Source of the DNA: Branchinecta lynchi
Taxonomy: Eukaryota > Arthropoda > Branchiopoda > Anostraca > Branchinectidae
Direction: 5' to 3'
NCBI GenBank assembly: GCA_023053575.1
Contig: JAKZAP010000021.1
Location: forward strand, 7,688,212-7,752,211
DNA: 64,000 nucleotides
Position numbers and translations under genes: made by a program. Positions 21,274 to 32,575 of this stretch are shown in pieces; the first letter of the stretch is position 1; each line of letters opens with the position of its first letter. A model generated the notes under the pieces. That model saw only the letters and a list, made by a program, of their open reading frames with translations, did no database searches and had not been told where the DNA came from.

Positions 21274-22397
21274 CCCTTAGCCTAAACCAAGCTTTGTCAA
21301 GACAGCCAATCAAACTCCGTCGAGAAGTCTCGTCTTAACAGACAGGCGGGCAAATACCCCTTACGAGGAATACGAGGTTACTTCAGTGAGTTTTGGGATT
21401 GAAAATCTTGATTTGATGTATCCCCTACGTGGGAACTATATGTTGTTCGGTCGTTGACCTTTTGATGAGGCATTTCTTACAAACCTACCACAATAAACCT
21501 AACCAAAGTACTTAAGTAGATTTTTTGGAAAGTAATTAATACTTATACTTAAGTAAAAAATTCCTGGAGTACTTGGTACTTGTACTTAAGTAAAAATTAG
21601 AAGTACTTGGCACAATATTGTCTAGAGGTATGTCTTCTTCTTCTTGGTGCAGTTTTGTGCTAAATTGTAAAACGAAGATAAAAAAAAACACACATTCAGA
21701 GGTTCTTACGACCCTTTCAAGAACCTTCAATTAGCTACTTCGGCTGAATGATAGTTACTTCTGTCGAGACCTTTGTCGAAGCAAGTGGATGTAAATGGCA
21801 CTATACGAAGTCACTAACACTCTCGCCAACACTCAAAGAAGCATACCTGGGGTATGCTTCTCATACCTCTACTGTAGCCTACCCTGGATCTACTATACTC
21901 TACTATCCAGAGGCGTAGGGGGGCGGACCCTTTCCCAAAATCCAAAATAATCATTATTTATCCTCTATAATCCCTAATCTATGTTCTTTTATGTATGGAT
22001 TAGGTCTGATCAGCAGGGAGACCCCCCCCCCTCAAACAGATTCCTGCATACGGCCCTGATACTGGAATATTAATTTACAGCAGGGAAATCATATAGGTAC
22101 AGTATAGGTAGGCCTATGCTTATTTGAACGTTTGTCGACTTTGAATTGCGCCAATTTCACGCAATTGCTGTGACTAAAGTCAACTGCCATTTGGCCGAAG
22201 TAGCTAATTGCGGGCTCCTGAAAACACCAGACTAGGTATTTTGAATCTTCATTCCACCATTTATCCCACAACTGAACTATTCGAATTTAAGTAACTAAAA
22301 AACATGTCTGCTACTGAAGAAACGACTGAATTCTTTATTACGCACTGCTCTAGGGCATAAGTTTAGCAGAAGAGTAAAAACATAAAAAAGCACTAAC

Positions 22398-23871
22398 AAC
22401 AAGACCAAAGGTGTCGATGGGATCCCAAAAATCTAATATTTGATTCAGACAATCGAGTCTTGTCTTCGCCAGATCCATTCTTGGACAGGCTAATCATCAG
22501 AGAAAACCAAGTTCAGATATACCTCTATAAGCCATATCTATTTTGACGATACTGACCGAGACTTCCTGCCGATTTCCGAGCGAACTACTAGTTCAGCAAA
22601 ACAAAAAAATACAGAAACAAAACCAGCGTATCTCCTTATCCCTATAAAGAACATCTAATCAACTTTGAATAAAAGTTTGACTGAAAAAAAATCCGGTTAC
22701 AACCGGATTCCAGAATAATTATATGTCCGGGTAAAAAATCATTGTCATATACCGGCTCAGCCTCTCTTCTTACCCCTTAATCTGTCATCTAATCGAACTT
22801 CTGTTTTTAACAAATTTCCCGGTTTTGGCCGGATTCCGGGCGAACTAGTTCTCCAGCGAGAAAATGACTTTAACCATCGTGTTCGGCATGTCTTTTTACC
22901 CATAAATCAAACATTTAATCAACTTCAAATTAAACTTTTACTTTTAACCAACTTTCCGGTTTTCGCCGGATTCCGGGCGAACTACATGTCCGTGTAGAAA
23001 ATTGTTTTCACATAAGTGTTCAGCATGTCTTCTTGCCCTAAACCGAACATCTAATCAACTCGAAATAAAACTTATAATTTTAACAAACTTTCCAGTTTCG
23101 GCCGGATTTCGGGCGAACTACTTGTCCGTCGAGAAAATGGTTTTCACCATCGTCTTCAGCATGTCTTCCTAACCCTAAATCGAACATCTAATCAACTTCA
23201 AATAAAACTTTTACTTTTAACAAACTTTCCGGTTTTGGCCGGATTCCGGACGAACTACTCGTCCGATGACAAAATGGTTTTCACCATCGTCTTCAGCATG
23301 TCTTACTACCCCTAAATCGAACATCTAATCAACTTCAAATAAAACTTTTACTTTTAACAAACTTTCCGGTTTTGGCCGGGTTCCGGACGAACTACTCGTC
23401 CGATGACAAAATGGTTTTCACCATCGGTTTCAGCATGTCTTCCTACCCCTAAATCGAACATCTAATCAACATCAAATAAAACTTTTACTTTTAACAAACT
23501 TTCTGGTTTTGGCCGGATTCCGGACGAACTACTCGTCCGATGACAAAATGGTTTTCACCATCGTGCTCAGCATGTCTTCTTACCCCATAATCGACTATCA
23601 CATTAGCTGTTTCAAAATATTTTGTTTGTCCCTTAATTTAAACCCCCTCCCCCACCCCTAATTGTAGGGCTACAAAGCCCATCTACGAACTTCGACTGGT
23701 CCGACGACCCAACGAATCCTCACACCAAGTTTCATCAAAATATCTCATTCCCTTCGAGAGTTATCGTGCTTACAGACGGGCGGACAGACGGACGGACGGA
23801 CGGACGGACAGACGGACAACTTTAGCGATGTCATAGGGTATCCCTCCACTTACGTTTTGGGATCCCAAAAA
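22398..23871 (+). mobile_element. GATCCC-family element, long copy
   Basis: Complete, with ACAAGACCAAAGGTGTCGAT then GGGATCCCAAAAATC at the left. Six or more core units of about 137 bp with CCGGATTCCGGxCGAACTAC and AAAATGGTTTTCACCATCG. Then CAAGTTTCATCAAAATATCT, a GACGGACGGACGGACGGACG stretch, TTTAGCGATGTCATAGG and TTTTGGGATCCCAAAAA. Unit number varies among copies. Confidence 0.85.
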
Positions 23872-25029
23872 CACATAAAAATACACACAATTTAAAAAAA
23901 AATGAGAATTAAGCTAATGTACTGTAGTAGAAGAATTTATAAACAAGATTTGCAGCTGGGTCAAGCTGGTACTGCTGGCAAGTAAACTATTATTAGTAAT
24001 TGGTACTACTGTTATACCTTTTGCTCGATTGTATAAAAATCGGTGTTACTACTTCTTGAAATTTTGTACAATTTTTCGCCTGTGGTCTTGAACATTGTTA
24101 CTAATCGGTATAATTCCTGGTAATTCTCGAGTACTGACGGACATTAGACAGTCGTATGTTTGGAGATGGGATAGAGATGGATACGATACTTCGATTTTCT
24201 TGCTGACGACCGAATTTCTGAAAAGAGTCATACTGGTCTTAAAACAAGGCACTTCGGTTTCGCTGATGAGTACAACGTTGTATATATTTTTACCATGATT
24301 TTATTTTTGGAGAACTCCTAGATGGTGTTTAAGATCTACTGCAATCACACGCATAAAGTGCGTATCAAAACCTGGACACACCGAGGAACACATTGGTCGT
24401 ATCCCATACTTCCGCTTGACACAAGCGTACCTCATCGAATATGTAGGCTACACTAGGTGTGAATAGTCTTTGGACAGATATAAAAATTAAAGTAGTTATT
24501 GCTAATATTAGTAAGGATGAGCTTGTAAAAGTTTAACTGAAAAGCCAACTTATTTGTGTGTCATATAACTGAACACACTGAATTATTTGGATTCTGCTAA
24601 GTGATTTTTTTTAATTTTCTACCATCTACTCTAGTTCTGACGTTCAGGATATCTGCGGCCGTCCCCACAACGAAAATTCTACTATGACGCGGGAAATTTT
24701 AATCTCAACACCATCGCGGCTTTTCAGTGGGCAGTGGTGAGATTGGTGAAGACTGCTTAGTGCCCGAACAAAACAAAAACAATCATAAATCTTTCTCGTA
24801 AGGCATACAACAAAAATACAAGCGCATAGAGGTATGACAAAACACACGAACATTCCACTATTTGAAAATCGATAATTCGTGAATAGCGGAAGAACGACGT
24901 AACGCATTTTCAGCGGGTTTCAGCAAATTTAGTGAATAAGTGATGGATAACTAGATTCTCCTATCCCAGCCCTTTTCGGTTAATATGGTGATAATTAAAG
25001 CTTATAGATATTACATTACGAATTATTCA
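23872..25029. other. No gene or repeat recognised
   Basis: 1.1 kb of AT-rich sequence with only short open frames lacking recognisable features. Confidence 0.5.
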
Positions 25030-25037
25030 GTGATCAG

Positions 25038-26517
25038 CAGGGGCGTCACTATGGGGGGGGGGGACTCCCCCCCCCCCTAAAGGTCCTGAGAAAGTACTTT
25101 TGTCGGGCGAAGCCCGGCGAAAGTTCACTTGACAGAAAAAATAATATTTTGTATGCTTTTTTATCAGGCATCGGTCGATTCGTCGGCACATCGGATGTTT
25201 TTATATGCAAGAAATAAAATCCTGCAAACGTTTGTCGGGCAAAACACTGAAGAAATCAAATTCTGCATGCTTTTGTCGTTCCTCGGTATTCTCGTCGGCA
25301 CATCGGGTTCTTTTATACGCAAGAAATGAAATCCTGCAAACATTTGTCAGGCAAAGCACTGGAGAAATCGAATTCTGCAGGCTTTTGTTTTGCGTAAAAA
25401 ATAAAGTTCTTTACAATCTTGTCGGGCAAAACACAGAAGAAATCGAATTGTGAATGCTTTTGTCGGGCGTCGATGTTCTTGTCCGCACACCGGGTCTTTT
25501 ATACGTAAGAAATCAAATTCTGCAAACATTTGTCGGTCACAAATTTTTCCGGAAAAATACAGATTAAAAAAAAAATTCGCCGGCGTTGCTTAGTTCAACT
25601 TGTTCTGGGTACAGTCGTTGGAAGCTTCGCTTCTTAGCAAAAGTTGAAACGAAAAGCCGAATATGTGAAATTAAATATATGTATTTACATCAAAGGAACA
25701 ATGTCAACTGATGCATTACAGTAAGTTTTACACAAAATTTTGCCTGCGGCGCATTTTGTAGTATTCCCTATTTGGAAGAATGGTGTATCATTTAGTTTTC
25801 CTTTTAGGATAGAAATTCTTGGGGTTTGAAAAACGTTAAAAGCCGGAAATTGTATGGTACTATAACTGAATTTTCCGCAAAAAAAAACAGATTAAAAAAG
25901 TTTCGCCTGCGGCGCTTGGTTTAACTTGACTTGGTACAGTCGTTGGAAGCTTCGCTTTCCAGCGAAAGTTATAATGAAAAGCCGAATATGTGAACTTTAA
26001 AATTCGAAATTATACCAAAGGAATAACCTCAATTGATGCGTTGTTACAGTTAGTTCACACAAAATTTCGCCTGCGGCGCATTTGTAGTATTCTTTAGAGG
26101 AAGAACAGTGTTTCATTTAGCTTGGCGTTTTAGGATTGAAATTCGCTGAAACACGTTAAAAGCTAGAACTGTATGGTAGGTATAGCTAAATTTTTCCGGA
26201 AAAAAAAGGCAGATTTAAAAAATTTCGCCTACGGCGCTTAGTTTAACTTGTTCTTGGTACAGTCGTTGGAAGCTTCGCTTTTTAGCGAAGGCTAAAATGA
26301 AAAGCCAGATATGTGAACTTAAAATACGAAATTACATCAAAGGAATAATCTCAACTGATGCATTACAGTTAGTTTCACCCCGATTCTATTCTGTGCTGGC
26401 GGGAAATGTACGCCGTTGCCGCGAAGCGGCAACGGCGTGTTTTGTCGGCACATTTTTTAGTCCGTCGGCACAAACCGGACGTCCCCCCCCAAAGGTAAAA
26501 GGCTAGTGACGCCCCTG
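25038..26517 (+). mobile_element. Non-autonomous hAT-like element with perfect TSD
   Basis: Terminal inverted repeats CAGGGGCGTCACTA and TAGTGACGCCCCTG. GTGATCAG is duplicated exactly at 25030-25037 and 26518-26525. Inside are two sets of tandem repeats. About 110-130 bp units at 25130-25540 contain TTGTCGG and CACATCGGGT. A roughly 324-bp unit carries GTACAGTCGTTGGAAGCTTC at 25609, 25934 and 26257. 1480 bp, no transposase, so it would depend on an autonomous hAT elsewhere. Confidence 0.88.
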
Positions 26518-26639
26518 GTGATCAGTAGCCTGATTAAGCGAATGTACCGGAATCACGAATTCCGGCATTTCGCCGAATCGCACACTGGTGGCGAACCAAG
26601 GGGTCGTGCCTTTTTGTTCTTTAACAGGGGTTGCGTTCC

Positions 26640-27190
26640 AAGAAGTTACTAGAAGTTATGATGACAAGAGGAGGATCCAGCTCTTTATTGTGGTAGTTAC
26701 AGTAGATCGTAACGATTATCGTAACTGATAATAACTCTGCGGAACGGTACGGCAGTTACGGAACTGTATGTAGGGCAAGTGCCAAGTACGCACTAGTGTA
26801 CTTGATGTTACGCACTAGTGTACTTTTCAAGGCTAAGACAGATAAGCGAAACTTAATCAATAGATAGATTATAACACTTCCTTCCGGACTAATAATACGG
26901 TTCTCGGAAAAAGCCAATCACTATTCTGAATCACCCTACATTAAATTTCTTTTGCGCAAACAAGAAAATGTCGTGACCTTTGTTCTTTAACAGGACTACA
27001 AGTTGCCTAAGTGCAAGTAGGGAAATTACGCACTGATACAGGCCATGGCCCATTTCTGAAGGCAAACGCAAGATAAACTTAAACATCAGTTAGATTAGAA
27101 CACTTCCTTCCGGAACGGAAACGGAGAAAGTCTCCGGAAGAAGCCAATCAGAATTCTGACTCTGCAAAATAATCACTCGATCGTTTTTTC
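26640..27190. repeat. Two-copy diverged tandem repeat, about 226 bp
   Basis: AACACTTCCTTCCGGA at 26873 and 27099, CTTTGTTCTTTAACAGG and GAAxAAGCCAATCA in both units. Confidence 0.55.
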
Positions 27191-27429
27191 GGTTGCCTAC
27201 TGTTTTTTTGCGAAACAAGTAAACAAAAAATGAAAAAACGTACAACCTTGGGAGACGTGAGGTAACTCAGTTTTGGAGCCACGACGCTTGAAACTTGGAC
27301 TGAAAGGATACGCTACTTTGTTTTCCTTACCATAATCCAATGTTGTCTCCCAGGCTACGGCTAAGATTGAGAGACTCGGAGCCTGAAAAGAGACAGATTT
27401 AAACCGTAGTAAGTAGTAACTACATAGTG

Positions 27430-27525
27430 TCCATACTTGAGGTACGGTAAAATATGCTAGTATCGCGACAAAGTCGTGGTGGCGGATTTCAAAATACGTA
27501 GGTTAGCTAAAACTGCAGAACATAT
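27430..27525 (+). repeat. Dispersed 90-bp repeat, copy 1
   Basis: ACTTGAGGTACGGTAAAATA through GGCGGATTTCAAAATACG recurs almost unchanged at 30520-30600, where it is joined to a GATCCC-family 3' half. Confidence 0.7.
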
Positions 27526-27627
27526 TTTCAAAAACCCATCCCATTCAGTATAAGTTGAAAAAGCACAAATTCTTGCAACCTGCACCGGACTCCATCAAAC
27601 TATTCGAGAACCCGTTGAGATCAAGAA

Positions 27628-27665
27628 CAAGAGCTGAAAGCTCATATGGCACTTGCAAGAGTAGG
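27628..27665 (+). repeat. CATATGGCACTTG-family head fragment
   Basis: ACAAGAGCTGAAAGCTCATA then TGGCACTTG. The GAGCT/AGCTC stem has loop GAA here versus ACG in other copies. Confidence 0.6.
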
Positions 27666-28170
27666 GAAAATGTTGGCAGGAATTTTTTGTTTGGGAGTTT
27701 TGTATAGAGTCGAATATTATTTTATTATACACTCGTAAGTAAAAAGTATTGTATTTTTTTTATAGCATTTACTGCATTTCTAGAACTCCTCTTCTTCGTT
27801 GGGCGGTTCAATGGTCTTCAATATGGTTTCCATATTTATATCAAGTACGTTTCTTCTTTAAATTGTTGCTGCATAATTTCCCGTTTTACAGGCGCTGGAA
27901 ATGCATCTGTAAGCAAAACCCTTGAGGCAAAACGATAGCAGGTTCTTCGGGATCATTGATATGTACAGTTTGGTCAAAAGTAGAGCCCTTGTGGCACAAA
28001 TGATAATGGACGATGCATTTACCGACTAGCTGGTAATTTTTACCGACTTTTTCTGCAGACATTTTTGAAAAATCGACTGATTTTCCAAAAAACCCACTGA
28101 TTTTCAGAAAAAGCAACTATTTTGACGAAAATCGACTAATTGTCAGAAAAACCGACTGCTTTCATGAAAA

Positions 28171-29208
28171 ACAAGAGCTACGAGCTCATATGGCACTTGT
28201 TACGAGTAGGCACAGCTCGGTTATGTCAATGATGTATCTAGTGTTTGCTAGGTGTCTTTCCACCAAGTGTCATCTCGATCCCTCCACTCATAGCGTTTTC
28301 CAACATTTCTGGTTGCCCCCTCCAGCTCCCCCCAAAAGTCACCGGATCCGGTCCGGATTTTAAGTGGGTCGTCTGAGGCATGAGGTCTTCCAAATATCAA
28401 GTTTCATCGAGATCCGGTCACCCGTTCAAAAGCTGTAAATACCTCAAGATTCCGGATTCCCCCTCCCTCCACTCCCCCACAGTGCCCGAATCGGCTCGGT
28501 CATGTCAATGATGTATCTAGTGTTTGCTATGTGTCTCCCCACCAAGTTTCATCTCGATCCCTCCACTCATAGCGTTTCCCAAGATTTCCAGTTGCCCCCT
28601 CCAGCTCCCCCAAAAAGTCACCGGATCCGGTCTGGATGTTAAGTGGGTCGTCTGAGACATGAGGTCTTTCCAAATATCAAGTTCCATCGAGATCCGATCA
28701 CCCGTCCAAAAGTTATAAACACCTCAAGATTCCGGATTCCCCCTCCCTCCACTCCCCCCATAGTGCCCGAATCGGCTCGGTTATGTCAATGATGTATCTA
28801 GTGTTTGCTCGGTGTCTTCCCACCAAGTTTCATCTCGATCCCTCCACTCATAGCGTTTCCCAAGATTTCCAGTTGCCCCCTCCAGCCCCCCCCAAAAAAA
28901 AAGTCACAGGATCCGGTCCGGATTTTAAGTGGGTTGTCTGAGGCATGAGGTCTTTCCAAATATCAAGTTTCATCGAGATCCAATCACCCGTTCAAAAGTT
29001 ATAAATACCTCAAGATTCCGTATTCCCCCTCCGTCCACTCCCCCCAAGGTGCTCGGATGGGGATGTGACTATTTCCAACTTAATCATTTGGGGTCCCTGA
29101 TACGCCTGCCAAGTTTTATCGTCCTAGCTTATGTGGAAGTGCCCGAACTAGCAAAACCTGGACAGACCGACGGACGGACAGAAATTGTGATCGCTATATG
29201 GCACTTGG
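28171..29208 (+). mobile_element. CATATGGCACTTG-family element, full copy
   Basis: Starts ACAAGAGCTACGAGCTCATA then TGGCACTTGTTACGAGTAGG. Three tandem units of about 280 bp (TATGTCAATGATGTATCTAG at 28222, 28501 and 28782), each itself two related halves of about 140 bp with CAAGTTTCATC. Ends ACCGACGGACGGACAGAAAT then TGTGATCGCTATATGGCACTTGG. No coding capacity. Confidence 0.8.
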
Positions 29209-29224
29209 CCAGTATTTTTTACTG

Positions 29225-29275
29225 ACTGGCCGACGGCTTTGTGTGGGGGGGGGTCCCCCCTCCCCCACAGTCATG
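29225..29275. mobile_element. Possible worn hAT-like terminus
   Basis: GGGGGGGGTCCCCCC followed by CAGTCATGACGCCTCTG resembles the right end of the CAGGGGCGTCA family (CATAGTCATGCCCCTG at 783-798). No partner end was found nearby. Confidence 0.35.
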
Positions 29276-29279
29276 ACGC

Positions 29280-30515
29280 CTCTGCTCTCTAGTTTTATTT
29301 TGCTCTAATTACAGGCGAGATTACAGGTTTCTTTCCTTCCCCGACGTTGACCCTGAAGATTGACAGCCTGACGAGGACCCTTGACGTATCCGTTCAATAC
29401 ATTTTTGGAATATAAGTAGTAACGATAATAATTTATATTTATATTACTGCTCTAATGCCTCAAACACTCGACCATCGATGAAGACCCATTCCTCCACACT
29501 TTTTTGCGATTTCATTGTCCCGTGTAGAGAATGTCTCAGTTTCAAGTCCCTATCATTCTGTGACATAAAAGGTTTTTTGACCGCCTCTACGTCGCCAAAT
29601 TGTTTCAATTCTTCTTCCCTTTCACCCCCTTAAGATATGCCCTTTGAACCAACCCCGGGACATCTGTAAGTTGAATTTTTGGCGCCTTCACGGAAATAGA
29701 TTCAGGGACTGGCAACTCGCGCCACTGCGCATACAATGGTTGTAGATGATGTTATTTAGGACATTTACTGATAAATACATTTCGCTGCGAGCTATTACTT
29801 GTCCCTTGAGACTGTGCAACGGAACCATACGTGTTGGAAAAAAAAGTCCAAACTTCTGTTTTATTTTTACTTCCAATTAGTAATTATGTCCTCTGCCAGC
29901 ATCTTTTTTTTCCAGGTGCTGCCTCTCTTTCTTTTTCTTTACTCCGCTGTTGCCTAGTGTAGTTGGAGGGTTAACAAAAAAGGCAACTATATATTTTACA
30001 GGAAAAGAAACGTCACAAATTGACGCACTAAACAATTGAAGAGCTGAGATGATAACTCCCATCGTTAGGTCTCTCCTGACTGAGATATTCTAAGCATCAT
30101 ACAAACGAAGAAATGTGCGAAACTAACTTTCCAAACTTTGAAGGCGATTATCTCGAAACTATGAAAAAGCGAATTATCACCCTAGTGCACTCAGCTCTTC
30201 AACGATTGTCGATTTCAACGGTAGTTTAGACTTCAGGCAAGACTATAATAAAAAACAATGAATAACAATTTACATAAGATAGGCACGTCCAGTTTTATAA
30301 GTTAATCGTGTTAGCGTGAAGTATGCAAGTCTTTTTAGCTCAATTTTAGTTTGACCCCGAATGCGCACAGATCTGTCCAAAGGCTAGTTCTAACCCTGAG
30401 AGACGATTTTTATCGTGTTGACATGTCCTGTCTGCAAAAAAGGCTACCGAAATTGAAATTTGATGTCATTTTGAGTAAACAGAGAACACTAAACCGAAAC
30501 GGAACAAAGTTAAGT
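29280..30515. other. No gene or repeat recognised
   Basis: Scanned on both strands; only short open frames. Confidence 0.5.
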
Positions 30516-30519
30516 GTCA

Positions 30520-30790
30520 CTACTTGAGGTACGGGAAAATATGCTAGTATCGCGACCAAGTCGTGGTGGCGGATTTCAAAATACGTCGGTTACCTAAAAC
30601 TCCAACCCCTAACTATATGGCTACAGAGCCCATCTACGAGATGGAACTGTACTCTGACCCAAAGAATCCTCAAACCAAGTTTGCAAAATATCTCATTTTC
30701 TTCGAGAGTTATCGTGCTTACAGAAGGACGGAAGAACGGATAGCTTTGCGAAGTCACAGGTATCCCGTCGCTTACGTTTTGGTAAGTCAC
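30520..30790 (+). repeat. Dispersed repeat copy 2 fused to GATCCC-family 3' end
   Basis: First 80 bases match 27430-27525. Then CTACAGAGCCCATCTACGAG, AGTTATCGTGCTTACAG and TCGCTTACGTTTTGG are the family's 3' part, without the terminal GATCCC motif. Confidence 0.6.
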
Positions 30791-31029
30791 CAGCAGGCAC
30801 AGGGGCAGGGTCCAAGGCACAGAACCCTGTACACCTTGCGACGCCAGTAATTCCCCCTTAGCTGCCCCACTCCTTCCCTAGGATGGTAGTTACGTCCTTG
30901 GATAAAGACAACACATTTGAGGGACACAACCAGGACTCAACAGGTATGCAAATTAATGGTGTAGGAGAAAAGGGAAGAGTGATTGAAGATTCTGCAGCAA
31001 GAGATATTGAAGAAGAAATCTAGGACTTA

Positions 31030-31420
31030 GGAGATGCTGAAGAGTAGAAAATAACTCAAAAGGTTGAACGGGAAGCGCTCCTGTCGCTGGCTGCATGCAC
31101 ATATGGGTATTTGCTTGGTAAAAAACTTCTCGAAAGTGACACTCTTTTCGAATTTCTAGATGACACCGAAAGCCGAAACTCTCGGCCGAAAATATTGGCA
31201 ACCCTGCTAAGGAGATGCTGAAGAGTAGAAAATGACTCAACAGGCTGAACGGGGAAACGCTCCCACCGCGGGCTGCACGCACCCCTGTGTATTTGCTTAG
31301 TAAACAAAGAAACTTTTCGAATTTCTAGATGACACCCGAAATAAATTTTTGGGCTAAAAAAGGGACACTCTCGGCCGACAATGTCTGCTTTGGAGATGCT
31401 GAAGAATAGAAAATGACTAT
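31030..31420. repeat. Tandem repeat of about 181 bp, 2-3 units
   Basis: GGAGATGCTGAAGAGTAGAA at 31030, 31211 and (variant) 31392. Shared GAACGGGxAGCGCTCC, TTTCGAATTTCTAGATGACA and CTCTCGGCCGA. Confidence 0.75.
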
Positions 31421-31499
31421 CTACATTACAATTAATATCCGGAAGGATTGGCGGCTTGTCTGTGCGGAAGCACCAGACATCCGGAAAGTGAAACCTGGC

Positions 31500-32050
31500 T
31501 TTACACTCCCTTCCTTAAAGGACCTGTCTTACCTATGATACTAACGCAACCTACTTCCATAGTCACTCAATATATTTCTAAACCCAAGGACCTCAATTTC
31601 GTACGGTACGGTGCATTCTGACCCCTCTAACAAAACCACGATGATTTTCTCACTTTCCGTGTTTTGCTACCTTCGATGTGTATCACGCTGTCGACGGTTG
31701 TCTGCTTAGCGAGACGTTTTTAGATCAGAACAACCGGTTATGTAAATTGTTTCCATGTTTTCGCCACAAGTCAATGGGTCTCGCAAAAGGCCTAAAACAG
31801 CCAAAACTGTTTTTTTTTCGAGCATTGCCTAGTTGTAAAGTATTCAAATATTTTGAAATACTGTAAGTTGAGGAGTAATTAGTGCGAGGGTTCCTTTAAA
31901 GCACACCTCGCACAGTTTACTGCTTATGTTTTAATAGTCAAAACTTTAAAACTAGGCTCTTTTATTAACATATTATCCACGGCTTTGGCTGTTTTCATCC
32001 TTTTACCAGGCCCATTGACTTCTAGCAAAACTGGGAAAAATCTGATAACC
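31500..32050 (-). repeat. Detached copy of actin 5' intron/flank
   Basis: 31510-31890 matches 16995-17400, in the likely 5'UTR intron of actin A. 31895-32050 matches 45005-45165, upstream of actin B (GCACACCT...TTTGCTG; GGCTGTTTCACCCTTTT-like; CCATTGACTTCTA). No actin exon follows. Relic of a third actin 5' region or a mobile segment. Confidence 0.7.
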
Positions 32051-32339
32051 CGTTCTACGCATCAGTAGCATGATAGGCAAACACTCGTCGGGAACATGAT
32101 ACGCATGGAAAACAGTGTACCTTGGCAAGTGCAGAGATTAGTGAGGTATCATTTGGCGGGCTTAGAATCTTACAAATGAATTTGGGTCTCCGGGCTTAAG
32201 AACTTATGAATGCAATTACGCAAGTAGGTCGTATTGGCATTATAGACACGACGGGGTCCTTTAAATTACGGGCTGGAAGTCCACTAGATGGACATGTGTC
32301 GCAGTGCGCAAAATTTCGCACTGAGAAAATATTTTGAAC

Positions 32340-32365
32340 AAACTGCAGTTTATATAAGACGATGT
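32340..32365. promoter_or_regulatory. TATA-like motif, orphan
   Basis: GCAGTTTATATAAGACG can read as a TATA box on either strand. It lies upstream (minus-strand sense) of the orphan actin 5' copy. No gene is attached. Confidence 0.25.
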
Positions 32366-32575
32366 CACAACTGCACTTCCATTCACTTCGCTACTAATCG
32401 CTGAATCTCAACCCTCGCCTATTTTCTCCCGATTGCGCAACTACATAATTCCTAAAATTCCGTTCGTGAGCTGAATCATCGGTGAATGACCAACAAGGGC
32501 ATATTCCGGGGTTCCAGAAATCAACTTACAACAGCTGAAACTTGCGATTATTTTGAACGTCTTGTTGCATTTATA

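Larger units (their letters stand above)
19590..21834. mobile_element. Possible composite hAT-like element
   Basis: Left CAGTGTTGGGAAATG is followed by AAGTACTT-rich sequence (19610-19735). A similar AAGTACTT-rich block at 21500-21615 precedes CTCTCGCCAACACTC at 21834. Flanks TATAGAGG and AAAGAAGC do not match convincingly. Inside lie the MITEs at 20043 and 21113 and a worn GATCCC-like stretch (20380-21060). No transposase. Confidence 0.3.

Noticed and set aside
21901..22058. Another hAT-like MITE (CAGAGGCGTAGGGGG ... GCATACGGCCCTG)
   Set aside because: The ends look right, but the flanking octamers do not match well enough to define an insertion.
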